Part shown: positions 56,980 to 64,000 of the stretch, one piece after another
Position numbering within the stretch: the stretch's first letter is position 1
Layout: each line of letters opens with the position of its first letter
Origin: JACVRW01 sp963716215
Lineage (GTDB): Bacteria; Actinomycetota; Thermoleophilia; Solirubrobacterales; Thermoleophilaceae
Length of the DNA: 64,000 bases
NCBI GenBank assembly: GCA_963716215.1
Contig: OY970298.1
Location: 3,658,001 to 3,722,000, forward strand
Reading direction: 5' to 3'
Position numbers and translations under genes: made by a program
The notes under the pieces: generated by a model
Seen by the model: only the letters and a program-made list of their open reading frames with translations
Databases searched by the model: none
What the model was told of the DNA's origin: nothing

Positions 56980-58604
56980 CCGCCAACGGCGGCTCGGGCT
57001 ACGACGCGATCGTCGTCGGCGCCGGCCACAACGGGCTGACCTGCGCCGGCTACCTGGCCAAGGCCGGCCTGCGGGTGTGCGTGCTCGAGCGCCGCGACAT
57101 CGTCGGCGGCGCGTGCGTGACCGAGGAGGTCTGGCCCGGCCACCGTGTGTCGCGCGCCTCCTACGTCGTCTCGATGCTCCAGCCCAAGGTCGTCGAGGAG
57201 CTGCGCCTGCGCGACTTCGGCTACCAGGCGATCCCGCTCGACCCCGCCTTCGGGACGATCGCCCCGGGCGGCAAGCCGATCTTCTTCTTCAACGACGCGG
57301 ACGCGACCCGCGCCTCGATCGCCCCCCACTCCGAGCGCGACGCCGCCGCCTACCCCCAGTTCGAGGAGCTGCTCGCGCGCATGGCGGACTTCCTGCGCCC
57401 GCTGATGCTGCGCCCGCCGCCCGCGCTCGGCAGCAAGCGCCCCGGCGACCTGCTGTCGCTGCTGCGCGAGGGGGCCCGCGCCGCCGGGCTGCGCCGGCGC
57501 GACGTGCAGGAGCTCTTCCGCGTGATGACCATGTCCGTGGGCGACCTGCTCGACGAGTGGTTCGAGTCCGACGCGATCAAGGGCTCAATCGCCTCGACGG
57601 GGGTAGTCGGCGTGTGGGCCGGCCCGCGCACGCCGGGCACCGCCTACAACCTGCTGCACCACGCGCTCGGGGAGCTGGACGGCGTGAGCGGCCTCTGGGG
57701 TCACGTCAAGGGCGGCATGGGCGGCATCTCGCAGGCGCTCGCGCGCAGCGCCGAGGCCTCCGGGGCCACGGTCCGAACCGGCGCCGGGGTGCGCTCGATC
57801 GACGTGAGCGGCGGGCGCACAACGGGCGTCACGCTCGACACCGGCGAGCAGCTCGCGGCGCCGCTGGTCGTGTCGGGCGCCCACCCGCGCACGACGGTCC
57901 TGGACATGGTCGGCGCCGAGCACTTCCCCGAGGACGTGGTGCAGGACATGCGCCGCTACCGCAGCCGCGGCGGCTCAGTGAAGATCAACTGCATCCTGTC
58001 CGAGCCGCCGCGCTACGAGAACGTCTCGCCCGACGACGCCCAGCGCATGCTGCGCACCGGCATCGCGCTGTGCCCCTCCGTCGACTACCTGGAGCGCGCC
58101 TGGCAGGACGCGGTGCGCGGGGTGCCGGCCGAGGGCCCGTACGTCGAGCTGGAGGTGCCGAGCGCGGTCGACCCGTCGCTCACCGACGACGGCACGACGG
58201 TGATGACGATGTTCACCCAGTACGGGCCCCACAGCGAGGCGGACTGGCCCGACGGCGCGCGCGAGGCCTACGCCCAGCGCTGCCTCGACATCGTCGCCCA
58301 GTACGCCCCCAACGTGAGGGGCGCGATGGTGCACTACGAGGTGCTCGCGCCGCCCGACCTGGAACGCATCTTCGGTCTCGTCGGCGGCTCGATCTTCCAG
58401 GGCGAGCAGGGCCTCGACCAGATGGCCTTCATGCGCCCGTCGCCGATGCTCGCCCAATACGCTACGCCCGTGGACGGGCTCTACCTGTGCGGGGCGGGCA
58501 CCCACCCCGGCGGGGGCGTCATGGCGGCCTGCGGGCACAACGCGGCTCAGCGCGTGCTGAAGGACCGCCGCTCGCTCAAGAGACGAATTGCCGCACGCGC
58601 CTAG
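56976..58604 (+). CDS. FAD-dependent oxidoreductase, PYROXD2/phytoene-desaturase-like
   Basis: The 542-residue protein has the dinucleotide-binding VVGAGHNGLTCAGYLAKAG, an early GGACVTEEVWPGHRVSRASY block typical of PYROXD2-like proteins, HHALGELDGVSGLWGHVKGG (FAD-binding region), and the C-terminal FAD motif YLCGAGTHPGGGVMAACG. It belongs to the carotenoid-desaturase-like amine oxidase fold. No carotenoid genes are near, so the catalytic role is unclear; oxidation of an amine produced or used by the coupled aminotransferase is one idea. GTG 56976 overlaps the previous stop. Confidence 0.88.
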   Translation: MTANGGSGYDAIVVGAGHNGLTCAGYLAKAGLRVCVLERRDIVGGACVTEEVWPGHRVSRASYVVSMLQPKVVEELRLRDFGYQAIPLDPAFGTIAPGGKPIFFFNDADATRASIAPHSERDAAAYPQFEELLARMADFLRPLMLRPPPALGSKRPGDLLSLLREGARAAGLRRRDVQELFRVMTMSVGDLLDEWFESDAIKGSIASTGVVGVWAGPRTPGTAYNLLHHALGELDGVSGLWGHVKGGMGGISQALARSAEASGATVRTGAGVRSIDVSGGRTTGVTLDTGEQLAAPLVVSGAHPRTTVLDMVGAEHFPEDVVQDMRRYRSRGGSVKINCILSEPPRYENVSPDDAQRMLRTGIALCPSVDYLERAWQDAVRGVPAEGPYVELEVPSAVDPSLTDDGTTVMTMFTQYGPHSEADWPDGAREAYAQRCLDIVAQYAPNVRGAMVHYEVLAPPDLERIFGLVGGSIFQGEQGLDQMAFMRPSPMLAQYATPVDGLYLCGAGTHPGGGVMAACGHNAAQRVLKDRRSLKRRIAARA

Positions 58605-59904
58605 GAGCGTCACGCCGACAGCGGTGTTGCTGGGCCTGCTGATCGCGCCGTCGGCGCTCGGCGTCTCCACGACCGCGGTCGCCCTCCCCACGCTGTCCGC
58701 CGACCTCGGGCTCTCCCACCCCGAGGCCGCCTGGGTGCTGGCCGGCTACGTGCTGGCCCAAGCGGCGGCGGTTGCGCTGTTCGGGCGGATGGCCGACATC
58801 AGGGGCACCCGCTCGATCCTCGTGGCCGGCGGCGCGCTGATCGCCGTGGGAACGCTGCTGGCGGTGTTCAGCGAGGCGTTCGCGCCCCTGCTGGCGGGGC
58901 GGATGCTTCAGGGGGCCGGCGTCGGGGCATCGCCCGTGGCGGGCTTCTCGATCGCCGCCTCGTTGTTCGAAGACCCCGACCGGGGCAAGGCCGTGGGCGT
59001 CATCAGTGCGGTGCTCGCGATCCTGTCGGGATCGGGATCGCTGATCGGCGGTCTGCTCACCGACGGGCTGTCTTGGCGCGCGGTGATCGCCGTCCCGGCC
59101 CTCACGCTGCCGGCCACGGTCGGGGCGCTGCACCTCGCGACGCGCACGGGCGCAGGCACCGGCCGGCTCGACGCCGTCGGCGCGGGGCTGGTGGTGGTGC
59201 TGGCCTCGTGCGTCGTGCTGCTGCTCGAGACGCCGAGCATCGACTTCGCGACCGGGGTGCTCGTCGCGCTCGCGCTGCTCGCGGCGGGTGCCGCCGGGCT
59301 GCTGGCCCGCCGCGTGCGCCGGGTGCCCGACGGGTTCATCCCCGCGGTGGTGGTGCGCTCGCGGCGCTTCGTGCTCGGCGCGCTGGCGGCGCTGGCCCTC
59401 TTCGGCGCGTACCTGGCGATGCTCTTCGCCGCGCCGCTGCTGCTGCTCCAGGACCACGACTGGTCGCCGACCCAGATCGGGCTGGTGCTGCTGCCGGCGG
59501 CGATCCTCGGGGCGCTCACGGCACGCGCCGTGGCGCAGCTGATCGTCACGCACGACCCGTTCCGGCTGACGGCGGTGCTCGCGGTCGTGAGCGCGGCGGG
59601 GCTGCTGTTGGCGGGGGCCGAGGACGGCGCCCCGGTGGCCACCACGCTGGGATTGGGGATGGCCCTAGCCGGGTTCATGTCGGCCCAGGTTGCCTTACTC
59701 GACCGGGTTCCGCTGGTGCTCGAGCCGGAGGTCCGGAGCATCGCCACCGGTGTGTTCATCCTCGTGTTCCTGGTCGGCGGCGCCGTCGGCACGGCGGCCG
59801 TTGCCGGCCTCACGGAGCCGCTCGGGCTGGCGGGCGCGGTGGCCTGCGTCGCGGCGCTCCCGGCCGCAGGGGCGGGTCTGTCGCTGGCCGCGGGCGCGAG
59901 CTAG
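58588..59904 (+). CDS. MFS transporter
   Basis: The 438-residue protein has twelve or so helices of the DHA-type MFS: VALPTLSADLGLSHPEAAWVL, then VALFGRMADIRGTRSI (motif A-like), GRMLQGAGVGASPVAG and LSWRAVIAVPAL. Its C-terminal half has IGLVLLPAAILGALTARAV. It overlaps the PYROXD2-like gene by 17 nt with a rare TTG start at 58588; GTG 58624, 12 codons later, is an alternative with little loss. It could export or import the substrate of the preceding two enzymes. Its stop shares CTAG with the convergent gene. Confidence 0.88.
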   Translation: MPHAPRSVTPTAVLLGLLIAPSALGVSTTAVALPTLSADLGLSHPEAAWVLAGYVLAQAAAVALFGRMADIRGTRSILVAGGALIAVGTLLAVFSEAFAPLLAGRMLQGAGVGASPVAGFSIAASLFEDPDRGKAVGVISAVLAILSGSGSLIGGLLTDGLSWRAVIAVPALTLPATVGALHLATRTGAGTGRLDAVGAGLVVVLASCVVLLLETPSIDFATGVLVALALLAAGAAGLLARRVRRVPDGFIPAVVVRSRRFVLGALAALALFGAYLAMLFAAPLLLLQDHDWSPTQIGLVLLPAAILGALTARAVAQLIVTHDPFRLTAVLAVVSAAGLLLAGAEDGAPVATTLGLGMALAGFMSAQVALLDRVPLVLEPEVRSIATGVFILVFLVGGAVGTAAVAGLTEPLGLAGAVACVAALPAAGAGLSLAAGAS

Positions 59905-61370
59905 CCGGGTGCCCGCACCCTGAACGAGGTGCGCGCGAGCAGCGAGTAGCCGTCGTCGAGGAACAGCCCGGCCACGTAGCGGCCCGGCTTGAGCTTCACG
60001 TAGAGATCCCCGGGCGCGAAGCTGACGCGCCCGTTCGGCAGGGCGCCGAGATAGCTGAAGCCGAGGTAGTCGTACACGTCCAGCGGCCCGGCGCGGAAGA
60101 TCCCGACCCAGTCGAGCTTGTTGCCCGGCGCGTTGCGCCAGCGCACTCGAATCGGCTCACCGGGCGCGTAGCTTTGCTTGGAGGCGGCGATGCCCGGCCG
60201 CGCGCCGCGCGGCAGCACCCAGAACGGCGACGTCGCCTGGGCCCGGCCGCGACCGTCGAGGAGGGCGGCGCGGTACGCACCGGGCCGCAGCACGCCGGTG
60301 CCGAAGAACGCGGCGAGGTGGTCGGAGGCGTCCTCGATCGGCAGCGTCACGAGCGGCAGGCGGCCGTGCTCGGGCAGGATCCCGATCCGCCGTCCGCTGC
60401 CGCCCCGCGTCGTCGTGTAGCGAATCGTCACCGTCTCCCCGCGGCGTGCGACGCGCGGCTCCGCGCTCACCAAAGCCGGCGCCCGGCCGGGCTGGGCGTC
60501 GAAGGTCGATGCCACGGCGCGGTGGTCGGATCCCCAGCGCGCCAACCCCACCTCCACGTCGGGTCCGCCGAGCTCGCCGACCAGCCGGCTCGACAGTGTC
60601 GGGGACGGGCCACTCGCCATCACCCAGTCGATCCGGTCGAGCGTCTCCGTCGGCCGGATCCGCGGCGGCGGTGTGCCGGCGGTCCAGGTGAAGCCCGGGC
60701 TGGCGACCGGGTCCGGGTGCGCGTCGCGGTAGGAGTCGCGGAACCCCGCGTCTGCGAAGGCCTTCGACACTGGCCAGGTCAGCGGATAGGCGACCTGCGA
60801 GCGCACCGCTGCCACCGCGGGCGTCCAGTCGAGATGCGACGGCGAGTTCATGTCCCCCACCACGTACACGGGCACGCCGCGGCGCGCGAGCGCGGACAGC
60901 GCCCGCAGGTACGGCCTGATCTCGGGCAGCCGCGTCTCGCGCTCCAGCTTCAGCACCTCGGCGGCCGAGCCGCCGTCGCGCACGAGCTCGGGCCCGTAGG
61001 GCGTGGCGGTGAGGTGGACGTTCGCGATCGCGACGACGTGGTCGAGGTCGGTCGCGGCATAGCCGATCCGCACGCCCCGGACCTCGCGGGCGAACAGCGG
61101 GTAGCGCGAGATCAGGTGCAGGGTCTCGTCGAAGTAGGGCATGCCGGCGGAGCGGGCGATGCGGCGCAGGTTGCCCTCGGGCTCCTGGATCCCCACGATG
61201 TCCGCGTCGGCGCGGCGGATGGCCCGGCCGATCTGGTCGAAGTCGACCTGAACGCCGCCGTACCAGACGTTGAACGACATCACCGTCACCGGCTCCGCCC
61301 GCGCGGCGCCGGCGAACGCCAGCGTCGCGAGCAGCGTCAGCGCAGCACTAGCGAGTGCTCTGGATGCCAC
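59901..61370 (-). CDS. secreted endonuclease/exonuclease/phosphatase-fold protein
   Basis: The 489-residue protein has a signal peptide (ALASAALTLLATLAFAGAARA). The EEP domain follows (about residues 22-290): TVMSFNVWYGG, IVGIQEPEG with catalytic Glu, VYVVGDMNSPSHLDW (Asp and Asn), and RWGSDHRAVASTF with the base His. The last 200 residues form two beta-sandwich-like repeats (ETVTIRYTTTRGGSG, EPIRVRWRNAPGNKLDW) that could bind carbohydrate or wall. Substrate may be DNA, a phospholipid or an inositol phosphate. GTG 61370 overlaps the end of potA by 34 nt. Confidence 0.87.
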   Translation of the reverse strand: MASRALASAALTLLATLAFAGAARAEPVTVMSFNVWYGGVQVDFDQIGRAIRRADADIVGIQEPEGNLRRIARSAGMPYFDETLHLISRYPLFAREVRGVRIGYAATDLDHVVAIANVHLTATPYGPELVRDGGSAAEVLKLERETRLPEIRPYLRALSALARRGVPVYVVGDMNSPSHLDWTPAVAAVRSQVAYPLTWPVSKAFADAGFRDSYRDAHPDPVASPGFTWTAGTPPPRIRPTETLDRIDWVMASGPSPTLSSRLVGELGGPDVEVGLARWGSDHRAVASTFDAQPGRAPALVSAEPRVARRGETVTIRYTTTRGGSGRRIGILPEHGRLPLVTLPIEDASDHLAAFFGTGVLRPGAYRAALLDGRGRAQATSPFWVLPRGARPGIAASKQSYAPGEPIRVRWRNAPGNKLDWVGIFRAGPLDVYDYLGFSYLGALPNGRVSFAPGDLYVKLKPGRYVAGLFLDDGYSLLARTSFRVRAPG

Positions 61371-62416
61371 CCGACCCGAACCTTGTCGCCGATCAACCAG
61401 CGGTCGTCCGAGCGGGCGCGGGCCGTGTTCTGCTCCAGCGCCACCATCCGCTCGCCGGGGGCCAGCTCCACGATCACCTGGGTCGTCGTACCCACGTACA
61501 CGCGCTCGACGATCGTGCCGTCGACCGAGGCCATGCCCGGCTCGAGGTCGTCGATCCAGATCTTCTCGGGCCGCACCGACAGGTGAACCTCGGAGCCCTG
61601 GGTGCAGTCGCTCGGCACCTGGGCCGCGCAGAGTACGCCGGAGGTGAGCCGCACACCGCCGTTCTCCGCCACGCCCGCGAGCAGGTTCGAGACGCCGATG
61701 AAGCCGGCCACGAACGGGCCCGAGGGATGCTCGTAGATGTCCTCGGGCGACCCGCACTGCTTGACCTCGCCGCTTTCCATCACGGCGATGCGGTCGGACA
61801 TGGCGAGCGCCTCTTCCTGGTCGTGCGTGACGTACAGGAAGGTGATGCCCACCTCGCGCTGGATGCCCTTCAGCTCGACCTGCATCTGCTTGCGCAGCTT
61901 GAGGTCGAGCGCGCCCAGCGGCTCGTCGAGCAGCAGCACCGACGGCCGGTTCACCAGCGCCCGCGCCAGCGCCACGCGCTGCTTCTGACCGCCTGAGAGC
62001 TCACGCGGCTTGGCGTTGCCGCGCTCGCGCAGCTGCACCAGCTCGAGCGCCTCGCCAACGCGGCGCTGGATCTCGTCCTTGGCTACCTTGCGGCGCTCCA
62101 GGCCGAAGGCCACGTTGCGCTCCACGCTCAGGTGCTCGAACAGGGCGTAGCTCTGGAACACCGTGTTCACGTTGCGCTTGTAGGGCGGCACGGTCTCGAC
62201 CGGCTCGCCTTCGAGGTAGATGCGCCCGGCGCTCGGCTGCTCGAAGCCGGCGACCATCCGCAGCGTCGTCGTCTTGCCGCAGCCCGACGGCCCAAGCAGC
62301 GAGAAGAACTCCCCCTGCTGGATCTCGAGGTCGAGGCCGCGCACAGCCGTGGCCTCGCCGAACCGCTTGACCACGCCCTCGAAACGGATTGCCGAAGCAC
62401 TCGGCTCCGCGCTCAT
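61337..62416 (-). CDS. potA: ABC transporter ATP-binding protein, PotA type
   Basis: The 359-residue protein has a nucleotide-binding domain (GPSGCGKTTTLRMVAGFEQP, FQSYALFEHLSV, LSGGQKQRVALARAL, VLLLDEPLGALD, TFLYVTHDQEEAL) and a C-terminal TOBE domain (VHLSVRPEKIWI), as in PotA. It is coupled to the PotC-like permease by a 4-nt ATGA overlap. Uptake of spermidine/putrescine is the family function, but related systems take other cations or acids. No PotD binding-protein gene is within the window. Confidence 0.93.
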   Translation of the reverse strand: MSAEPSASAIRFEGVVKRFGEATAVRGLDLEIQQGEFFSLLGPSGCGKTTTLRMVAGFEQPSAGRIYLEGEPVETVPPYKRNVNTVFQSYALFEHLSVERNVAFGLERRKVAKDEIQRRVGEALELVQLRERGNAKPRELSGGQKQRVALARALVNRPSVLLLDEPLGALDLKLRKQMQVELKGIQREVGITFLYVTHDQEEALAMSDRIAVMESGEVKQCGSPEDIYEHPSGPFVAGFIGVSNLLAGVAENGGVRLTSGVLCAAQVPSDCTQGSEVHLSVRPEKIWIDDLEPGMASVDGTIVERVYVGTTTQVIVELAPGERMVALEQNTARARSDDRWLIGDKVRVGWHPEHSLVLR

Positions 62417-63315
62417 GCGTTCTCCCTCCCGAGCAGCACCCCGAGCCCGCTCTCGCGTCGCCCGAGCAGCCGCGGCAGCAGCAGCGCGAGCCCGATGGAC
62501 AACGTGGAGATGACGAGCATGAAGGTTCCGATCGCGTTGATTGTCGGCCTGACGCCGAAGCGGATTTGCGTCCAGATGCGCACCGGCAGCGGCTGCGGCG
62601 ACTCGCCGGTGGTGAAGAACGAGAGCACGAAGTCGTCGAAGGAGAGCGCGAACACGAGCAGGCCGGCCGCGATCACGGCCGGCCACAGGGCGGGCAGCGT
62701 GACCAGCCGGAAGGTCCCCCAGCGCGTGGCGCCGAGGTCCATCGACGCGTCCTCGACCTCGCGGTTGAGCGCGGCCAGACGAGCTCGCACGACGACGGTG
62801 ACGTACGAGATCGAGAAGGTGATGTGGGCGAGGACGATCGTGGTCAGGGAGAGCTGCAGGCCGATCTGGGTGAACAGCAGCAGGGCGGAGACGCCCGCCA
62901 CGATCTCGGGCGTGACAAGCGGGATGAGCATCATGATGTTGGCCGTGTCCGACCAGCGCGTCCGCGCCCGTACGAGCCCGTAGGCAAGCATCGTTCCGAG
63001 CACCGTGGACACGACCATCGTGATCAGGGCGATCTCGATGCTCGCGAGCAGGGAGTCACGCAGCGACTCGGACTCGAAGAACTGCTCGTACCACCGCAGG
63101 CTGAAGCCCTGGAAGTCCTGGAGCGACCGGCTCGAGTTGAACGAGAACAGGATGACCATCGCGATCGGCGCGAACAGGACCACGAAGAAGACACCGGTGA
63201 AGACCTTGAGGAAGCGCGGGCGATCGAACTGCTTCGGGGGCTTGCGGGGCCCCGGCTCGGCCCGGGCGCCGTCAGCGGGGCGGCGGGCGGCGGGCTGCGC
63301 GTCGACCGTGCTCAC
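62413..63315 (-). CDS. potC: ABC transporter permease, PotC type
   Basis: The 300-residue membrane protein has a Pro/Arg-rich cytoplasmic start, then six helices. The EAA-like loop of this family is in VEDASMDLGATRWGTFRLVT, and ALSFDDFVLSFFTTGE is the PotC-type block. It makes the membrane pore together with the PotB-like protein upstream. GTG 63315 overlaps the stop of potB (GTGA) and its own stop overlaps the ATG of potA, so the three genes are in one tightly coupled operon. Confidence 0.93.
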   Translation of the reverse strand: MSTVDAQPAARRPADGARAEPGPRKPPKQFDRPRFLKVFTGVFFVVLFAPIAMVILFSFNSSRSLQDFQGFSLRWYEQFFESESLRDSLLASIEIALITMVVSTVLGTMLAYGLVRARTRWSDTANIMMLIPLVTPEIVAGVSALLLFTQIGLQLSLTTIVLAHITFSISYVTVVVRARLAALNREVEDASMDLGATRWGTFRLVTLPALWPAVIAAGLLVFALSFDDFVLSFFTTGESPQPLPVRIWTQIRFGVRPTINAIGTFMLVISTLSIGLALLLPRLLGRRESGLGVLLGRENA

Positions 63316-64000
63316 GCCCGCGCCTCCTTGGCCTCGCGCGCGGCGGCGCGCAGGTAGAGCGACATCCAGATCAGCAGGAAGATCATCATCACGAAGGTCA
63401 ACGCCGCGCCGAAGGGCCAGTTGTCGGACGCCTGGAACTGCTGCTGGATCAGGTTCCCGATCATCACCTCGTTCGGCCCGCCGAGCAGCGTGGCGGCCAC
63501 GAAGTCGCCCACCGCCGGCAGGAACACCAGCACCGAGCCGGCCAGCACACCCTGGATCGTGTGCGGCCAGGTGACGTGCCGGAACGTCTGCCAGGGACCG
63601 CCGTAGAGGTCCTTGCCGGCCTCGATCAGGGACGGGTCCATGCGGTCGAGCGAGCCGTAGACGGGCAGGATCATGAACGCCAGGAACCCGTAGGTGAGCC
63701 CTCCGATGACCGCGTACGGGGTGTTGAGGAAGCGGATGTCCCCGCCCAGCGCCCCGTTCACCAGGCCCTCGTCGCCGAGCATGGCGATCCACGCGTAGGT
63801 GCGCACCAGGTAGTTCACGAAGAAGGGCAGCACCACCAGCGCCAGCAGCAGGTTCTTCCAGCGCCCGCCGAAGATGGCGATGTAGTACGCCACCGGGTAC
63901 CCGATCAGCAGGCAGAGGACGACGGTGGCGAGCGCGAAGCCGACCGAGCGGAACAGCACCGGCAGCAGGTCGGGATCGAAGACGCGCCTGTAGTTGTCGA
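63312..64000 (-). CDS. potB: ABC transporter permease, PotB type, 5' end cut by window edge
   Basis: The visible 229 residues run from NYRRVFDPDLLPVLFRSVGF at the edge through VLPFFVNYLVRTYAWIAMLG, LTYGFLAFMILPVYGSLDRM and the EAA-type loop EAGKDLYGGPWQTFRHVTWP to the end. This is the C-terminal part of PotB/PotH. An internal ATG at 63959 could mimic a start, but the frame stays open and similar to the family up to base 64000, so the true start is outside. It is the first visible gene of the PotBCA operon. Confidence 0.92.
   Translation of the reverse strand, partial: DNYRRVFDPDLLPVLFRSVGFALATVVLCLLIGYPVAYYIAIFGGRWKNLLLALVVLPFFVNYLVRTYAWIAMLGDEGLVNGALGGDIRFLNTPYAVIGGLTYGFLAFMILPVYGSLDRMDPSLIEAGKDLYGGPWQTFRHVTWPHTIQGVLAGSVLVFLPAVGDFVAATLLGGPNEVMIGNLIQQQFQASDNWPFGAALTFVMMIFLLIWMSLYLRAAAREAKEARA

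Overview
The window is a very GC-rich, densely coded piece of an actinobacterial chromosome. Gene content (paired Rpf-like muralytic proteins, an F420/Ddn-type protein, a perfect CRP-type palindrome, many GTG starts, TAnnnT boxes 6-11 nt before start codons, RTX repeats joined to an M15-like peptidase) suggests a Thermoleophilia/Solirubrobacterales-type organism. That placement is inference, since there is no rRNA in the window. No rRNA, tRNA, CRISPR array, insertion sequence or prophage was seen. About 63 protein genes cover nearly the whole window; the longest gene-free stretch is about 300 bases.

Layout. 1-4.6 kb: a truncated cupredoxin, an acyl-CoA mutase large subunit with the residues of isobutyryl-CoA mutase, a HAD phosphatase, an NTF2-like protein and a thiolase. 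4.7-7.5 kb: PepA and two Rpf-like secreted proteins behind a CRP site and a structured leader. 7.5-13.2 kb: a leftward lipid operon (patatin, MGAT-like acyltransferase, SRPBCC-acyl-CoA synthetase fusion, aminotransferase). 13.2-14.1 kb: repeats and a TadE-like gene pair. 14.3-20.4 kb: a rightward pentose operon (ROK regulator, XylF/G/H-type ABC transporter, SDR, Gfo/Idh/MocA dehydrogenase). 20.5-27.5 kb: SCP2-hydrolase fusion, TPM-like membrane protein, P450, NYN protein, SDR, DMT transporter, Ddn-like protein, beta-carbonic anhydrase. 27.5-29.9 kb: a chimeric pseudogene and a four-gene operon of sigma factor, HTH protein, small basic protein and ImmA/IrrE protease, the least familiar system here. 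29.9-39.8 kb: Tim44-like protein, acyl-CoA dehydrogenase, acetolactate decarboxylase, GT-C membrane protein, CHAD protein, MeaB GTPase, RTX-M15 protein. 39.9-47.9 kb: a MacB/LolD-type exporter, methyltransferase, orphan MreB, NarL-type two-component pair and a lone receiver. 48-54 kb: hexapeptide acyltransferase, lipoprotein, an MFS protein with a large insert, MMPL transporter. 54-64 kb: GDPD, class III aminotransferase, PYROXD2-like oxidoreductase, MFS, exonuclease/phosphatase-fold protein and PotABC, the last running off the right edge.

How genes may work together. The mutase, MeaB, acyl-CoA dehydrogenase and thiolase fit branched or short-chain acyl-CoA metabolism, although they are scattered. 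The ROK cluster looks like a self-contained pentose uptake and oxidation unit. The lipid operon could release, activate and re-esterify fatty acids.

Three features of architecture stand out. A 45-bp palindromic element occurs four times between or at the ends of genes, always with a 23-nt centre. Seven of the thirteen convergent gene pairs end in one shared CTAG, so both genes stop on the same palindrome. A -10-like TAnnnT hexamer sits 6-11 nt before the start codon of many first genes, which points to widespread leaderless transcription and helped choose several starts.
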